Below are positions 54,985 through 61,934 of a stretch of DNA of 64,000 nt, piece by piece. A program made the translations under genes and the position numbers. This DNA is from a bacterium. Its GTDB lineage: Bacteria > Myxococcota_A > Bradymonadia > UBA7976 > UBA1532. Positions within the stretch are counted from its first letter, which is position 1. Each line of letters starts with the position of its first letter. The stretch lies in contig JAUHYW010000025.1 of assembly GCA_030426085.1 (NCBI GenBank), forward strand, positions 51,899 through 115,898, given 5' to 3'. Under the pieces are notes generated by a model that saw only the letters and a list, made by a program, of their open reading frames with translations, was not told where the DNA came from and ran no database searches.

Positions 54985-55422
54985 ATGAGGACGGACACCC
55001 ATCCGGCGCTGGAGCTGCGCCGGCAGATCGGAGACGTGTATCGGGTCGACCCGCCGCCGCCCGGGCTGCACCGCGCCACCTGGCTCATCACCGCCCTGAT
55101 GCGCGAGCCGCACGATGTCGAGCACCACGCCCGGGCCCGCGACCTCCTGGCGGTGGTCGACCTGCATCGGCGCCTGACCGACGCCCTGGCGGCGGCCACC
55201 GACCCCCGAACGGGGCGCGCGCTGCATGGGCTCGTCGGCCACGCGACCGCCGAGCTGATGGGGGCGAACCGCGAGCCGGGCTGGCGCGCGGCGGCCCTCG
55301 ACCTGCTCGACCCGGACGGCGGCCCTCCACCGCCGCTCGAACATACGGACGCGGTCCGGCTCTTCACCCTCGCGATCGAGCGCCGCCACGATCGGTGCGC
55401 CTGCGCCGATGCGGCCGACTGA
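54985..55422 (+). CDS. Hypothetical helical protein
   Basis: 145 residues from the ATG at 54985, with GAGGGGA just upstream. No signal peptide or membrane helix. Mostly helical (ATWLITALMREPHDVEHHAR, ARDLLAVVDLHRRLTDALAA), ending in a Cys pair (RCACADAAD). Its 3' end overlaps the start of the interrupted sigma-like gene at 55409, so the pair may have formed a coupled operon. No family recognised. Confidence 0.65.
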   Translation: MRTDTHPALELRRQIGDVYRVDPPPPGLHRATWLITALMREPHDVEHHARARDLLAVVDLHRRLTDALAAATDPRTGRALHGLVGHATAELMGANREPGWRAAALDLLDPDGGPPPPLEHTDAVRLFTLAIERRHDRCACADAAD

Positions 55423-56095
55423 TCCGATCGCCGAGCGGCTGCTCGGCCTCGTCCTGCGCCTGGAGTCGGCCCCCTGACCCCGGGCGCAGCGGTCCTACGC
55501 GCGGGGGCTGCGCGCGCTCGCGTCCCGCTGCGATGCCCCGGCGGCGAAGGCCGAGATCTACCGATGGCTCGTGCGCGAGGCGGGCGGCGCGCTGGCCGGG
55601 GAAGACGCGGCCCACCGGGAGACGCTGCGGGACGCGCTCCACGACGCGATCGCCCGCGCGCCCGAACTCTTGACCCGCTTCCACGCGGGGCTCGACCCCG
55701 AGCGCAGGCCGAACCTGCGATCGATGCTGGTCCGGTGGATCCATTGGCGGGCGGGCAACCTGCGGTACGCCGAGCGGCGGTATGCCGGCCGCCGCTGGCC
55801 GCTGCTGGTGGACGACCGGCCCACGCCGGCCCGGGCCGAGGCCGTCGTCGAGCTGAGGGAGGTCCTGGCGCTGCTCGACGCCGGGTCGCCGAGGTGCCGG
55901 GCGCTGTGGCTGGTCGGGCTGGGGCACTCGATCATGGCCGCCGCTCGGCTGACGGGGGCCAGCCGACAGCAGATCTACCGGGCGCGCGATACGCTGCGGG
56001 CGGCCCACGGGGCGGGCGGGGGCGCGGAGCCGGGCTCCGACGGGTCGGCGGGCCACCGTGGGCGCCGGGCGCCGGGCGAAGACGATGGGTCGTGA
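55409..56095 (+). pseudogene. ECF-like sigma gene interrupted by an in-frame TGA
   Basis: ATG at 55409 begins MRPTDPIAERLLGLVLRLES; codon 23 is TGA (55475-55477), after which the same frame stays open with coding character to the stop at 56093-56095. Reading through gives ~228 residues with a helical N-terminal half (AQRSYARGLRALASRCDAPA), a central region, and a C-terminal HTH (SIMAAARLTGASRQQIYRAR) like that of the sigma factor at 42768. A CGA-to-TGA change would suffice. Translation could still begin at a GTG at 55571 (174 residues), but no ribosome site is evident there. Confidence 0.6.
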
Positions 56096-56213
56096 TCGAC
56101 CCCGCGCGACGCGCGCCCGACCCATCGGCGGCATGACATCCGCATTACAGAGCCTCTCTCGCCCGCCCGCCCCCTTGCGCCTGCGGCCGCCGTGACCGAC
56201 AACCGACGGCAGC

Positions 56214-58748
56214 ATGTCTGCGCCCCCGCTCATCTTCATCTGCTACGCCGGCCCCGACCGGCCGATCGCGATCCGGGTCCACCGCGCGCTCGACGCCCGC
56301 GGCATGCGGCCGTGGTGCGACGCGGTCGACCTCGCGCCCGGCGAGCGGTGGGACGAGGCCATCCCCCGGGCGCTGAAGCAGGCGGCGGCGGTCCTGGTGC
56401 TGGTCACCGACCGCTGGCCCGTGGTCGGTGACGAGGGCGCCGGGTGGTACGGCCCCGACGAGGTGGCCGTCGCCATCGACCACGCCCGCCGGGTCGACCC
56501 CCGCATGGCCATCGTGCCGGCCCGCCTCGACGGCGCCGGCCCCGAGCGCCTGCCCTACGGCCTGCGCCGGCTGGTCGAGATCGAGGCCGCCGCCACCGAC
56601 CCGGCGCCCATCGTCGCCGGCCTGACCCGGGCGCTCGCCCGCCGCGCGCTGACCGACCCCGCGGTGCCCGCCCTGAACCAGCGGCTGGCCGACGCGCAGA
56701 AGCGCGTCCACACGCTCGAAGCGCAGGGGGCGGCACGGGCTGCGATCGAGGCCGCCATCACCGACCGGATCGCCATCAAGCGCAGCCTGCGCGCCGGGGG
56801 GCAGCTCGTCGCGGGCGACGCGCTCGACCGCTACGTGCTCGCCGAGCGCCTGGGGCACGGCGGCTTCGCCTCGGTCTGGCGGGCGTGGGACCCCACCCGG
56901 CAGGCGCACGTCGCGGTCAAGGTGCTGCACGGCCGCTGGAACCGCGACGCCTCGAAGGTCGAGCGCTTCCGCCGGGGCGTCGAGCAGATGGCCCGGCTGA
57001 ACACACATCACCCGGCGGTGGTGCCCGTGCTCGACGCGAACCGGGTCGACAACGGCTGGCACTTCTTCGTGATGGCCTGGATGCCGGGCGGCGACCTCTT
57101 CCGGGCGATCACCCGGGCCGACGCGCCGCTGTCGGCCGACGAGGGGCTGCGGGCGGTGCTCGAGGTGGCCGACGCGCTGGCGGTGGCCCACGGCCGGGGC
57201 ATGGTGCACCGGGACGTGAAGCCGCGGAACATCCTGCTCGACGCCGACGGGCGGGCGAAGCTGTCGGACTTCGACCTGGTGCGGGCGCTCGATACGTCGG
57301 GCGGCACCGGGACCGGGGCGATGGGCACCTTCTTGTACGCGGCGCCGGAGCAGCTCGACCGGCCGCAGGACGTGGGGCCGCGGACCGATGTATACGCGCT
57401 GGGCATGACGGCGGTGTTCGTGCTGAGCGGCCGGCAGCCGGCGACGATGACCAAGTGGCAGCCCGCGGCGGCGGTGGCGCAGTTGCAGGCGACCCCGGCG
57501 GTGCGGGCGTGCCTGCTGCGGGCGATCGCGCTGGACGAGGCGGGGCGCCCGGCCGACGCGGCGGCCTTCGCGGCCGAGCTGCGCGGGGCGCTGGCGCCGC
57601 CGGAGATCGAGGTGCCGGCCGACGCGTCGACCGACCGGCCCGAGCCGACGCGCGCCGTCGAGGTGACCCCGGCGGCGGCGGCGCCACCGCCCGATACCCG
57701 GCCCGGGTCGGATCGGTGGCAGCGGCTGGCCGTCGCGCTCGCCGTGCTGATGCTCGGCGCGCTCGGGGCTCTGGGCGCGCTCGGGGTCTTGGGCTCGGGC
57801 GCAGAGGCGCCCGACGCGGCGCTCGCCGATCCCGACGCCGCGGTGGTCGACGCCGCGCCCGTCCCGCGAATCCCGGACGCAGGCGGCGCCGAGCCGCCCA
57901 CCGACTATCGGCCGGCCATGGTGCCGATCGCGCCGGGCGCGTTCACGATGGGCAGCCCCGAGGGCGAGGCGGGGCGGTTCGACCGCGAGCGGGCGCATCG
58001 GGTGCGGCTGACCCGGGGCTTCCTGATGGCCGAGACCGAGGTCACCCAGGCGCAGTACGCGGCGCTGATGGGCACCAACCCGGCGTACTTCCAGGGGGCA
58101 CCGGAGGACGGTCGGCGGCCGGTGGAGAACGTGAGCTGGCTCGACGCGGTGAAGTACTGCAACGCGCTGTCGAAGAAGGAAGGGTTGGCGCCGGCCTATG
58201 CCATCGAGGGCGAGGCGGTGACGTGGGACCAGTCGGCGGGGGGCTACCGTCTGCCGACGGAGGCGGAGTGGGAGTACGCGGCGCGGGCGGGCACGGCGAC
58301 GGCGACGTACGCCGGGGACCTGGACATCCGTGGCGAGCACGACGCGCCGGTGCTGGACGACATCGCGTGGTACGGGGGCAACAGCGGCTCGACGCACCCG
58401 AAGGCGGTGGACTCTTCAAGCTGGGAGGAGAAGCAGCGCCCGCACGAGAGGGCGTCGACGCACCCGGTGAAGGGCAAGCAGCCGAACGGGTGGGGGCTGT
58501 ACGACATGCTGGGCAACGTGTGGGAGTGGACGTGGGACCGCTACGCCGCCGAGTACCCGGAGGGCCCCGCGGGCGCCCCGCTGGCCGACCCGGCCGGCCC
58601 CGCCCGCGGCGCGGTCCGGGTCATCCGCGGTGGTTCGTTCTACGGCAGGGCCCGCTGGGTCCGGTCGGCGTACCGCGATTCGTGGTCCCCCGGGGTCCGG
58701 TACCACTGGCTCGGGTTCCGCCCCGTCCGCGCCCCCCGAGCACCCTGA
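56214..58748 (+). CDS. TIR - Ser/Thr kinase - FGE-sulfatase (lectin-like) fusion protein
   Basis: 844 residues. Residues 5-135 form a TIR domain (IFICYAGPDRPIAIRVHRAL; possible catalytic Glu83 after Trp78 in GWYGPDEVAVAI). A coiled stretch leads to a kinase (~205-460): GHGGFASVW, Lys236, HRDVKPRN (332-339), DFD (352-354) instead of DFG. One transmembrane helix (~504-527) is followed by an external formylglycine-generating-enzyme-like domain (~566-838): PGAFTMGSPEGE, ETEVTQAQYAALMG, YRLPTEAEWEYAARAG, LGNVWEWTWD, RVIRGGSF, HWLGFRPVR. The FGE catalytic Cys are absent, so this is a C-type-lectin-fold binding module. Such domains are classic targets of diversity-generating retroelements, and a reverse transcriptase lies next to it. 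Confidence 0.88.
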   Translation: MSAPPLIFICYAGPDRPIAIRVHRALDARGMRPWCDAVDLAPGERWDEAIPRALKQAAAVLVLVTDRWPVVGDEGAGWYGPDEVAVAIDHARRVDPRMAIVPARLDGAGPERLPYGLRRLVEIEAAATDPAPIVAGLTRALARRALTDPAVPALNQRLADAQKRVHTLEAQGAARAAIEAAITDRIAIKRSLRAGGQLVAGDALDRYVLAERLGHGGFASVWRAWDPTRQAHVAVKVLHGRWNRDASKVERFRRGVEQMARLNTHHPAVVPVLDANRVDNGWHFFVMAWMPGGDLFRAITRADAPLSADEGLRAVLEVADALAVAHGRGMVHRDVKPRNILLDADGRAKLSDFDLVRALDTSGGTGTGAMGTFLYAAPEQLDRPQDVGPRTDVYALGMTAVFVLSGRQPATMTKWQPAAAVAQLQATPAVRACLLRAIALDEAGRPADAAAFAAELRGALAPPEIEVPADASTDRPEPTRAVEVTPAAAAPPPDTRPGSDRWQRLAVALAVLMLGALGALGALGVLGSGAEAPDAALADPDAAVVDAAPVPRIPDAGGAEPPTDYRPAMVPIAPGAFTMGSPEGEAGRFDRERAHRVRLTRGFLMAETEVTQAQYAALMGTNPAYFQGAPEDGRRPVENVSWLDAVKYCNALSKKEGLAPAYAIEGEAVTWDQSAGGYRLPTEAEWEYAARAGTATATYAGDLDIRGEHDAPVLDDIAWYGGNSGSTHPKAVDSSSWEEKQRPHERASTHPVKGKQPNGWGLYDMLGNVWEWTWDRYAAEYPEGPAGAPLADPAGPARGAVRVIRGGSFYGRARWVRSAYRDSWSPGVRYHWLGFRPVRAPRAP

Positions 58749-58755
58749 TCACTGA

Positions 58756-58887
58756 TCATTGATACGGTAGAGAATCGGTCGACGCAGCCGCCGGCATACC
58801 GGAACCGGCCGGATCGGCCGCCATCGCTGCCAACGCCCGGCCAACCGCTGCCAGCGCCTGCCGACTCCGGCCGGCCCCGATCGCCAT
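58756..58887 (-). CDS. Possible 43-residue ORF overlapping the RT stop
   Basis: An ATG overlaps the RT stop by one base (TGATG on the minus strand) and gives MAIGAGRSRQALAAVGRALA and so on to SLPYQ. It could be a small coupled protein, or merely the remnant of a frameshifted RT C-terminus. No ribosome site is visible beyond the overlap and no family is recognised. Confidence 0.25.
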   Translation of the reverse strand: MAIGAGRSRQALAAVGRALAAMAADPAGSGMPAAASTDSLPYQ

Positions 58888-59582
58888 CAGAACAGCCTCA
58901 CCCCGACCGCCGCCGCCACCGCCGCCTGCACGTCCACTGGCCGCCCCGCCTCGAGCACCACCCCCCGCGCCCGCCGCACGAACCGCCGCCGCGCCCGGGG
59001 CAGCGCCTGCCAGCCCTCGCGGCGGATCCGATGCCCCAGCGCGTTCAGCGTGCCCCCGCAGCTCAGGATGCGCGCCTCGGGGTGCTTCAACCGCAGCCCG
59101 CGCGCGTCGGCCAGCCACCGCCCGATCCCGGCCCGCCACCGCCGCAGATCGGCCCGCCGATCGCCGAAGCAGATCACGTCGTCGACGAACCGCACCATCG
59201 CCGGCACCTTCAGCGTCCGCTTGACGTAGTGATCGAGCCCGCCGAGGTAGACGTGCGTCGCCAGGAACTGGCTGGTCGCCGTGCCGATGGGCAGCCCCCG
59301 CCCCGGCGGCGGCCAGTCGGCGCCGAGCCCGGCGAAGGCTCGCAGGTCGGGCCGGCGATACACCGCGCCGCCCGCCTCCAGCACCCGGTCGAGCGCGGCC
59401 ATGAAGCGCAGGTCATCGATCAGGCGCTCGACCAGCGCCCGCAGCCGGGCGACGTCGATCGACGGGAAGAACGCCCTCACGTCGAGGTGCACCGCGAACC
59501 GGTACCGGCGCATGGCCCGGACGAGCGCCAGCACCGCCCGATGCACGCCGTAGCCCGGCCGGCAGGCGAAGTCCTCGGGCAT
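58887..59582 (-). pseudogene. N-terminally truncated DGR-type reverse transcriptase
   Basis: 231 residues from MPEDFACRPGYGVHRAVLAL. RT motifs are intact from motif 2 onwards: LDVRAFFPSID (first catalytic Asp, 34), GLPIGTATSQFLATHVYLG (96-114), and the active-site FVDD (132-135, the YxDD box). ACRPGYGVHRA is the block seen in diversity-generating-retroelement and related RTs, which normally have ~100 residues before it; those are missing because the frame runs into antisense integrase sequence. It also ends shortly after the NALGHRI block, without the usual C-terminal helix. No maturase or En domain, so not a complete group II intron RT. No template repeat was found. Confidence 0.72.
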
Positions 59583-60225
59583 GAAGCGGGGCGCGAACAC
59601 CGGGGTCATCGCCGAGGTGCCGAGGGTGCGCAAGCTCCCCCGACCCGAGCCGGAGACCGAGTGGCTGCGGCCCGACGAGTCGGCCCGGCTTCTCGACGCG
59701 ACGCAGACGGTGAGCCAGAAGTGGTTCACCTTCTTCCTCGTGGCGTTGCGGGCCGGGCTGCGCAAGGCCGAGATCTTCGCGCTGCACTGGCCCGAGGTCG
59801 ACCTCGACGCGCGGCAGCTCACGGTGCGCTATTCGGTCTGGTATGGGCACCTCGGGAGCCCGAAGAGCGGCAAGACCCGGGTGGTGCCCATGTCGGCCGA
59901 CCTCGTGGGTGCGCTCACCGAGTGGCGGCGCCAGAGCACCGGTGAGCTGGTGTTCCCAGGGCGCGCCGGTGGGCTCGTCCACGGCCAGTCCAGCGCGAAC
60001 TCTGCGCTGCACGAGGCGCTGGATCGGGCCGGGCTGCGGCGTATCCGGTTCCACGACCTGCGGCATACCTTCGCGTCGCAGTTGGTGCTGCGGGGCTGCT
60101 CGCTCAAGGTGGTGCAGCAGTTGCTGGGGCATCACTCGGTGACGATGACCGAGCGGTATGCCCACGTCGGCGACGATCAGCTCGTCGCGGCGGTGGCGTC
60201 GCTCGACGAGGACGAGCCGAGTTGA
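59581..60225 (+). pseudogene. Tyrosine recombinase (phage-type integrase), N-terminally truncated
   Basis: 214 residues. The catalytic domain is complete: Arg61 in ALRAGLRKAEIFAL, HDLRHTFAS (His158, Arg161), LGHHS with His184, and nucleophile Tyr193 in TERYAH. The N-terminal arm-binding and SAM-like core-binding domains are absent; homology-like sequence starts around GVIAEVPRVRKL, only ten codons from the first ATG. Those first codons are shared, on the other strand, with the truncated RT, so a deletion or recombination joined the two head to head. Strand exchange activity is unlikely. Confidence 0.78.
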
Positions 60226-60475
60226 GCGTGGATCTGGAACGAATCTGGAACGGCGGCGGGCCGATGATTCCGAGGCGGAACAAGGGGAGTGGGGAAATGG
60301 CTTCCGGGTCAGCGGTTTAGCGACTCGGGCCGCGAGGCGTGGAACAGCGACTGTAGAGTTGCCCGGCACGTCGATTCGGCACCTCGATTCCGATCGAGGT
60401 GCCCGGCACCTCGATTCGGCGACAGGGCACCGCCCCGCGGCTTGTCTGGCGGCCGCCCGCGGTGGAAGATTCGCC
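60226..60475. other. Non-coding stretch after integrase, with short repeats
   Basis: It contains a doubled ATCTGGAAC (TCTGGAACGAATCTGGAAC near 60240-60258), which could be arm-type recombinase sites of the adjacent integrase, followed by the REP-like cluster. No gene seen. Confidence 0.4.
60366..60419. repeat. REP-like palindrome, GAGGTGCCCGGCACCTC type
   Basis: The perfect imperfect-centre palindrome GAGGTGCCCGGCACCTC is at 60396-60412, flanked by repeated CGATTCGG units and a second half copy (GGCACGTCGATTCGGCACC). It is the same design as AAGGTGCCCGGCACCTT elements at 61422, 61457 and 61672 but with G/C instead of A/T at the arm ends. Confidence 0.75.
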
Positions 60476-61345
60476 ATGCTCCGCCTGCGCCCCTTCACCG
60501 CCGACCGCCTCGACGCCCTGCTCGACTTCTGCGCGCGGCGGCCCGCCTCACCCTTCCCGCCCGCGCTGCGGCGGCGGCTGATGACCCGGCTGGTGAGCGA
60601 CCCGGCGGGGGTGATCGAGCTGACCGACGGCGGCGCGACCGTCGCGGTGGCCGTCGCGGTGGACGCGGTGCGCAGCGTGGCCGACTGCGCGGTGCTCGAC
60701 CTGCTCGGCGGGGCCGCGCCGGCCGACCCCATCGTCGAGGCCGCCGAAGCATTCATCGCCCGTGGCCCGCGGGCCGGCCTCGAAGTGCCGCTGACCGCCC
60801 ACACCGCCCGCTGGCGCGCCGCCCTCGAAGCGCGCGGCTATCGCCTGGCCTACACCAGCTACGAGATGTCGACCGCCGAGCGCCCGCCACCGCCGATGCC
60901 CGCCCTGCCCGGCCCCGACTGGCGCTGGATCCCCGCCGACGCCGCCCGAGCGGTCGAATACCACCGGGTGGTCGGCCGGGCGATGGGTCCCGTGCCGGGG
61001 TGCTATCGGGCCGACATCGACGTCTTCACCCGGCGGATCGGCGAAGGCGAGCCCGACGACCTGCTGCTCTGCGGCGCGCGGATCGCGGGCTTCGCCGCGG
61101 TGGGCGCGCCGCGGGACGGCGTGGGCCCGGTGAACGCCATCGGCCGCGACCCGGACTTCCGCGGGCGCGGCCTGGGCCCGCTCCTGCTCGCGCGGGCGAT
61201 GGGGCGCCTCGCCGAGCGCGGGGCGCGGCGGTTCGCGCTCGACGTCACCGCCAGCAACGCCGCCGCGCTCGACCTCTACCGGCGCCACGGCTTCGCGATC
61301 GACGAGGCGGTGCCCGTCTACCGTCGACGCCTCGCGCGCGGCTGA
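60476..61345 (+). CDS. GNAT family N-acetyltransferase
   Basis: 289 residues from the ATG at 60476. The C-terminal half has the acetyl-CoA loop in IGRDPDFRGRGLGPLLLARA (R/Q-x-x-G-x-G/A type) and ALDVTASNAAALDLYRRHGF, the hallmark of GNAT motif A/B. The N-terminal half (~150 residues) may be a second, degenerate GNAT unit (MLRLRPFTADRLDALLDFCA). The acceptor substrate is unknown. Both sides are flanked by REP-like repeats, so it may sit in an unstable region. Confidence 0.83.
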   Translation: MLRLRPFTADRLDALLDFCARRPASPFPPALRRRLMTRLVSDPAGVIELTDGGATVAVAVAVDAVRSVADCAVLDLLGGAAPADPIVEAAEAFIARGPRAGLEVPLTAHTARWRAALEARGYRLAYTSYEMSTAERPPPPMPALPGPDWRWIPADAARAVEYHRVVGRAMGPVPGCYRADIDVFTRRIGEGEPDDLLLCGARIAGFAAVGAPRDGVGPVNAIGRDPDFRGRGLGPLLLARAMGRLAERGARRFALDVTASNAAALDLYRRHGFAIDEAVPVYRRRLARG

Positions 61346-61387
61346 AGGCGAGGATCCGGCGCCTGGGGGCCCGCCCGTGGCCGGCCT

Positions 61388-61525
61388 GCCAGACAAGGTG
61401 CCCAGACAAGGTGCCCCAGACAAGGTGCCCGGCACCTTGATTCGCACCGGCCAGACAAGGTGCCCGGCACCTTGATTCGCACCTTGATTCGGCACCTTGA
61501 TTCGGCACCTTGATTCAGCACCTTG
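61388..61525. repeat. Cluster of REP-like palindromes, AAGGTGCCCGGCACCTT type
   Basis: Two complete palindromes (61422-61438 and 61457-61473), preceded by partial copies of CAGACAAGGTGCCC (61389 onwards) and followed by three or four tandem GGCACCTTGATTCG units. Each palindrome can fold into an 8-bp hairpin around one central base. Such short imperfect palindromic repeats are typically mobilised by RAYT (TnpA-REP) transposases; none is encoded in this window. Confidence 0.8.
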
Positions 61526-61594
61526 GCATCGCGCCCTCCGGTCCGCTGGGCGTCGGGGTCGATCCGACGGCGGCGGAGAGTATACTGACCGCCA

Positions 61595-61909
61595 ATGACG
61601 TACGAGCGCCCCCACGAGAAGAGCGACAGCCCCGTCGACAAGCCCCGCACTGCCAGACAAGGTGCCCAGACAAGGTGCCCGGCACCTTGATTCGGCGGGC
61701 TCGCCGGCCGGCTGCGCCTGCTCGTAGACCTGCCGTCGACCCCCGAAGTGGAGGCGTGGCTCGCCGAGGGGCAGATCCGCAACGGCGTCCGTGATTGGGA
61801 GACGCTCCGCGAGCTGTCGCAGGACCCGTTCCTGGCGCTGAGCCCCGCCGAGCGAGTCGACCGGGCGCTGGTCACGCAGTTGGAGAGGCAGTCGACTCGG
61901 GGGCGTTGA
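61595..61909 (+). pseudogene. Small gene interrupted by a REP-like element
   Basis: ATG at 61595 starts MTYERPHEKSDSPVDKPRT; the frame then runs into a REP-like element whose CCT TGA ends it after 31 codons. Beyond the element the same frame continues as coding-like LAGRLRLLVDLPSTPEVEAW to [18 protein letters not shown] with a stop at 61907-61909. This suggests that an original ~85-90-residue protein was split by insertion of ~45 bp. The protein has no recognised family; helical content and LAEGQIRNGVRDWETLRELS suggest a small globular domain. Confidence 0.6.
61650..61694. repeat. REP-like element inside the small gene
   Basis: A CAGACAAGGTGCC half copy followed by a full AAGGTGCCCGGCACCTT palindrome (61672-61688) and TGATTCGG. 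Same sequence as the cluster 200 bp upstream, supporting recent local transposition. Confidence 0.75.
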
Positions 61910-61934
61910 ACCAGGGTATGCGGAGGGCGATTCG

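Noticed and set aside
58749..58886. DGR template repeat between the FGE-protein gene and the RT
   Set aside because: Compared by eye with the 3' end of the FGE gene on both strands, no shared stretch was found; a template may lie outside the window or be lost.
58887..59582. Group II intron or retron RT
   Set aside because: No maturase domain, intron domain V-like hairpin or retron ncRNA was seen; the sequence blocks and FGE neighbour fit a DGR better.
59583..59822. Extension of the RT frame upstream to 59822
   Set aside because: This part is the exact antisense of the integrase catalytic domain and has no RT motif.
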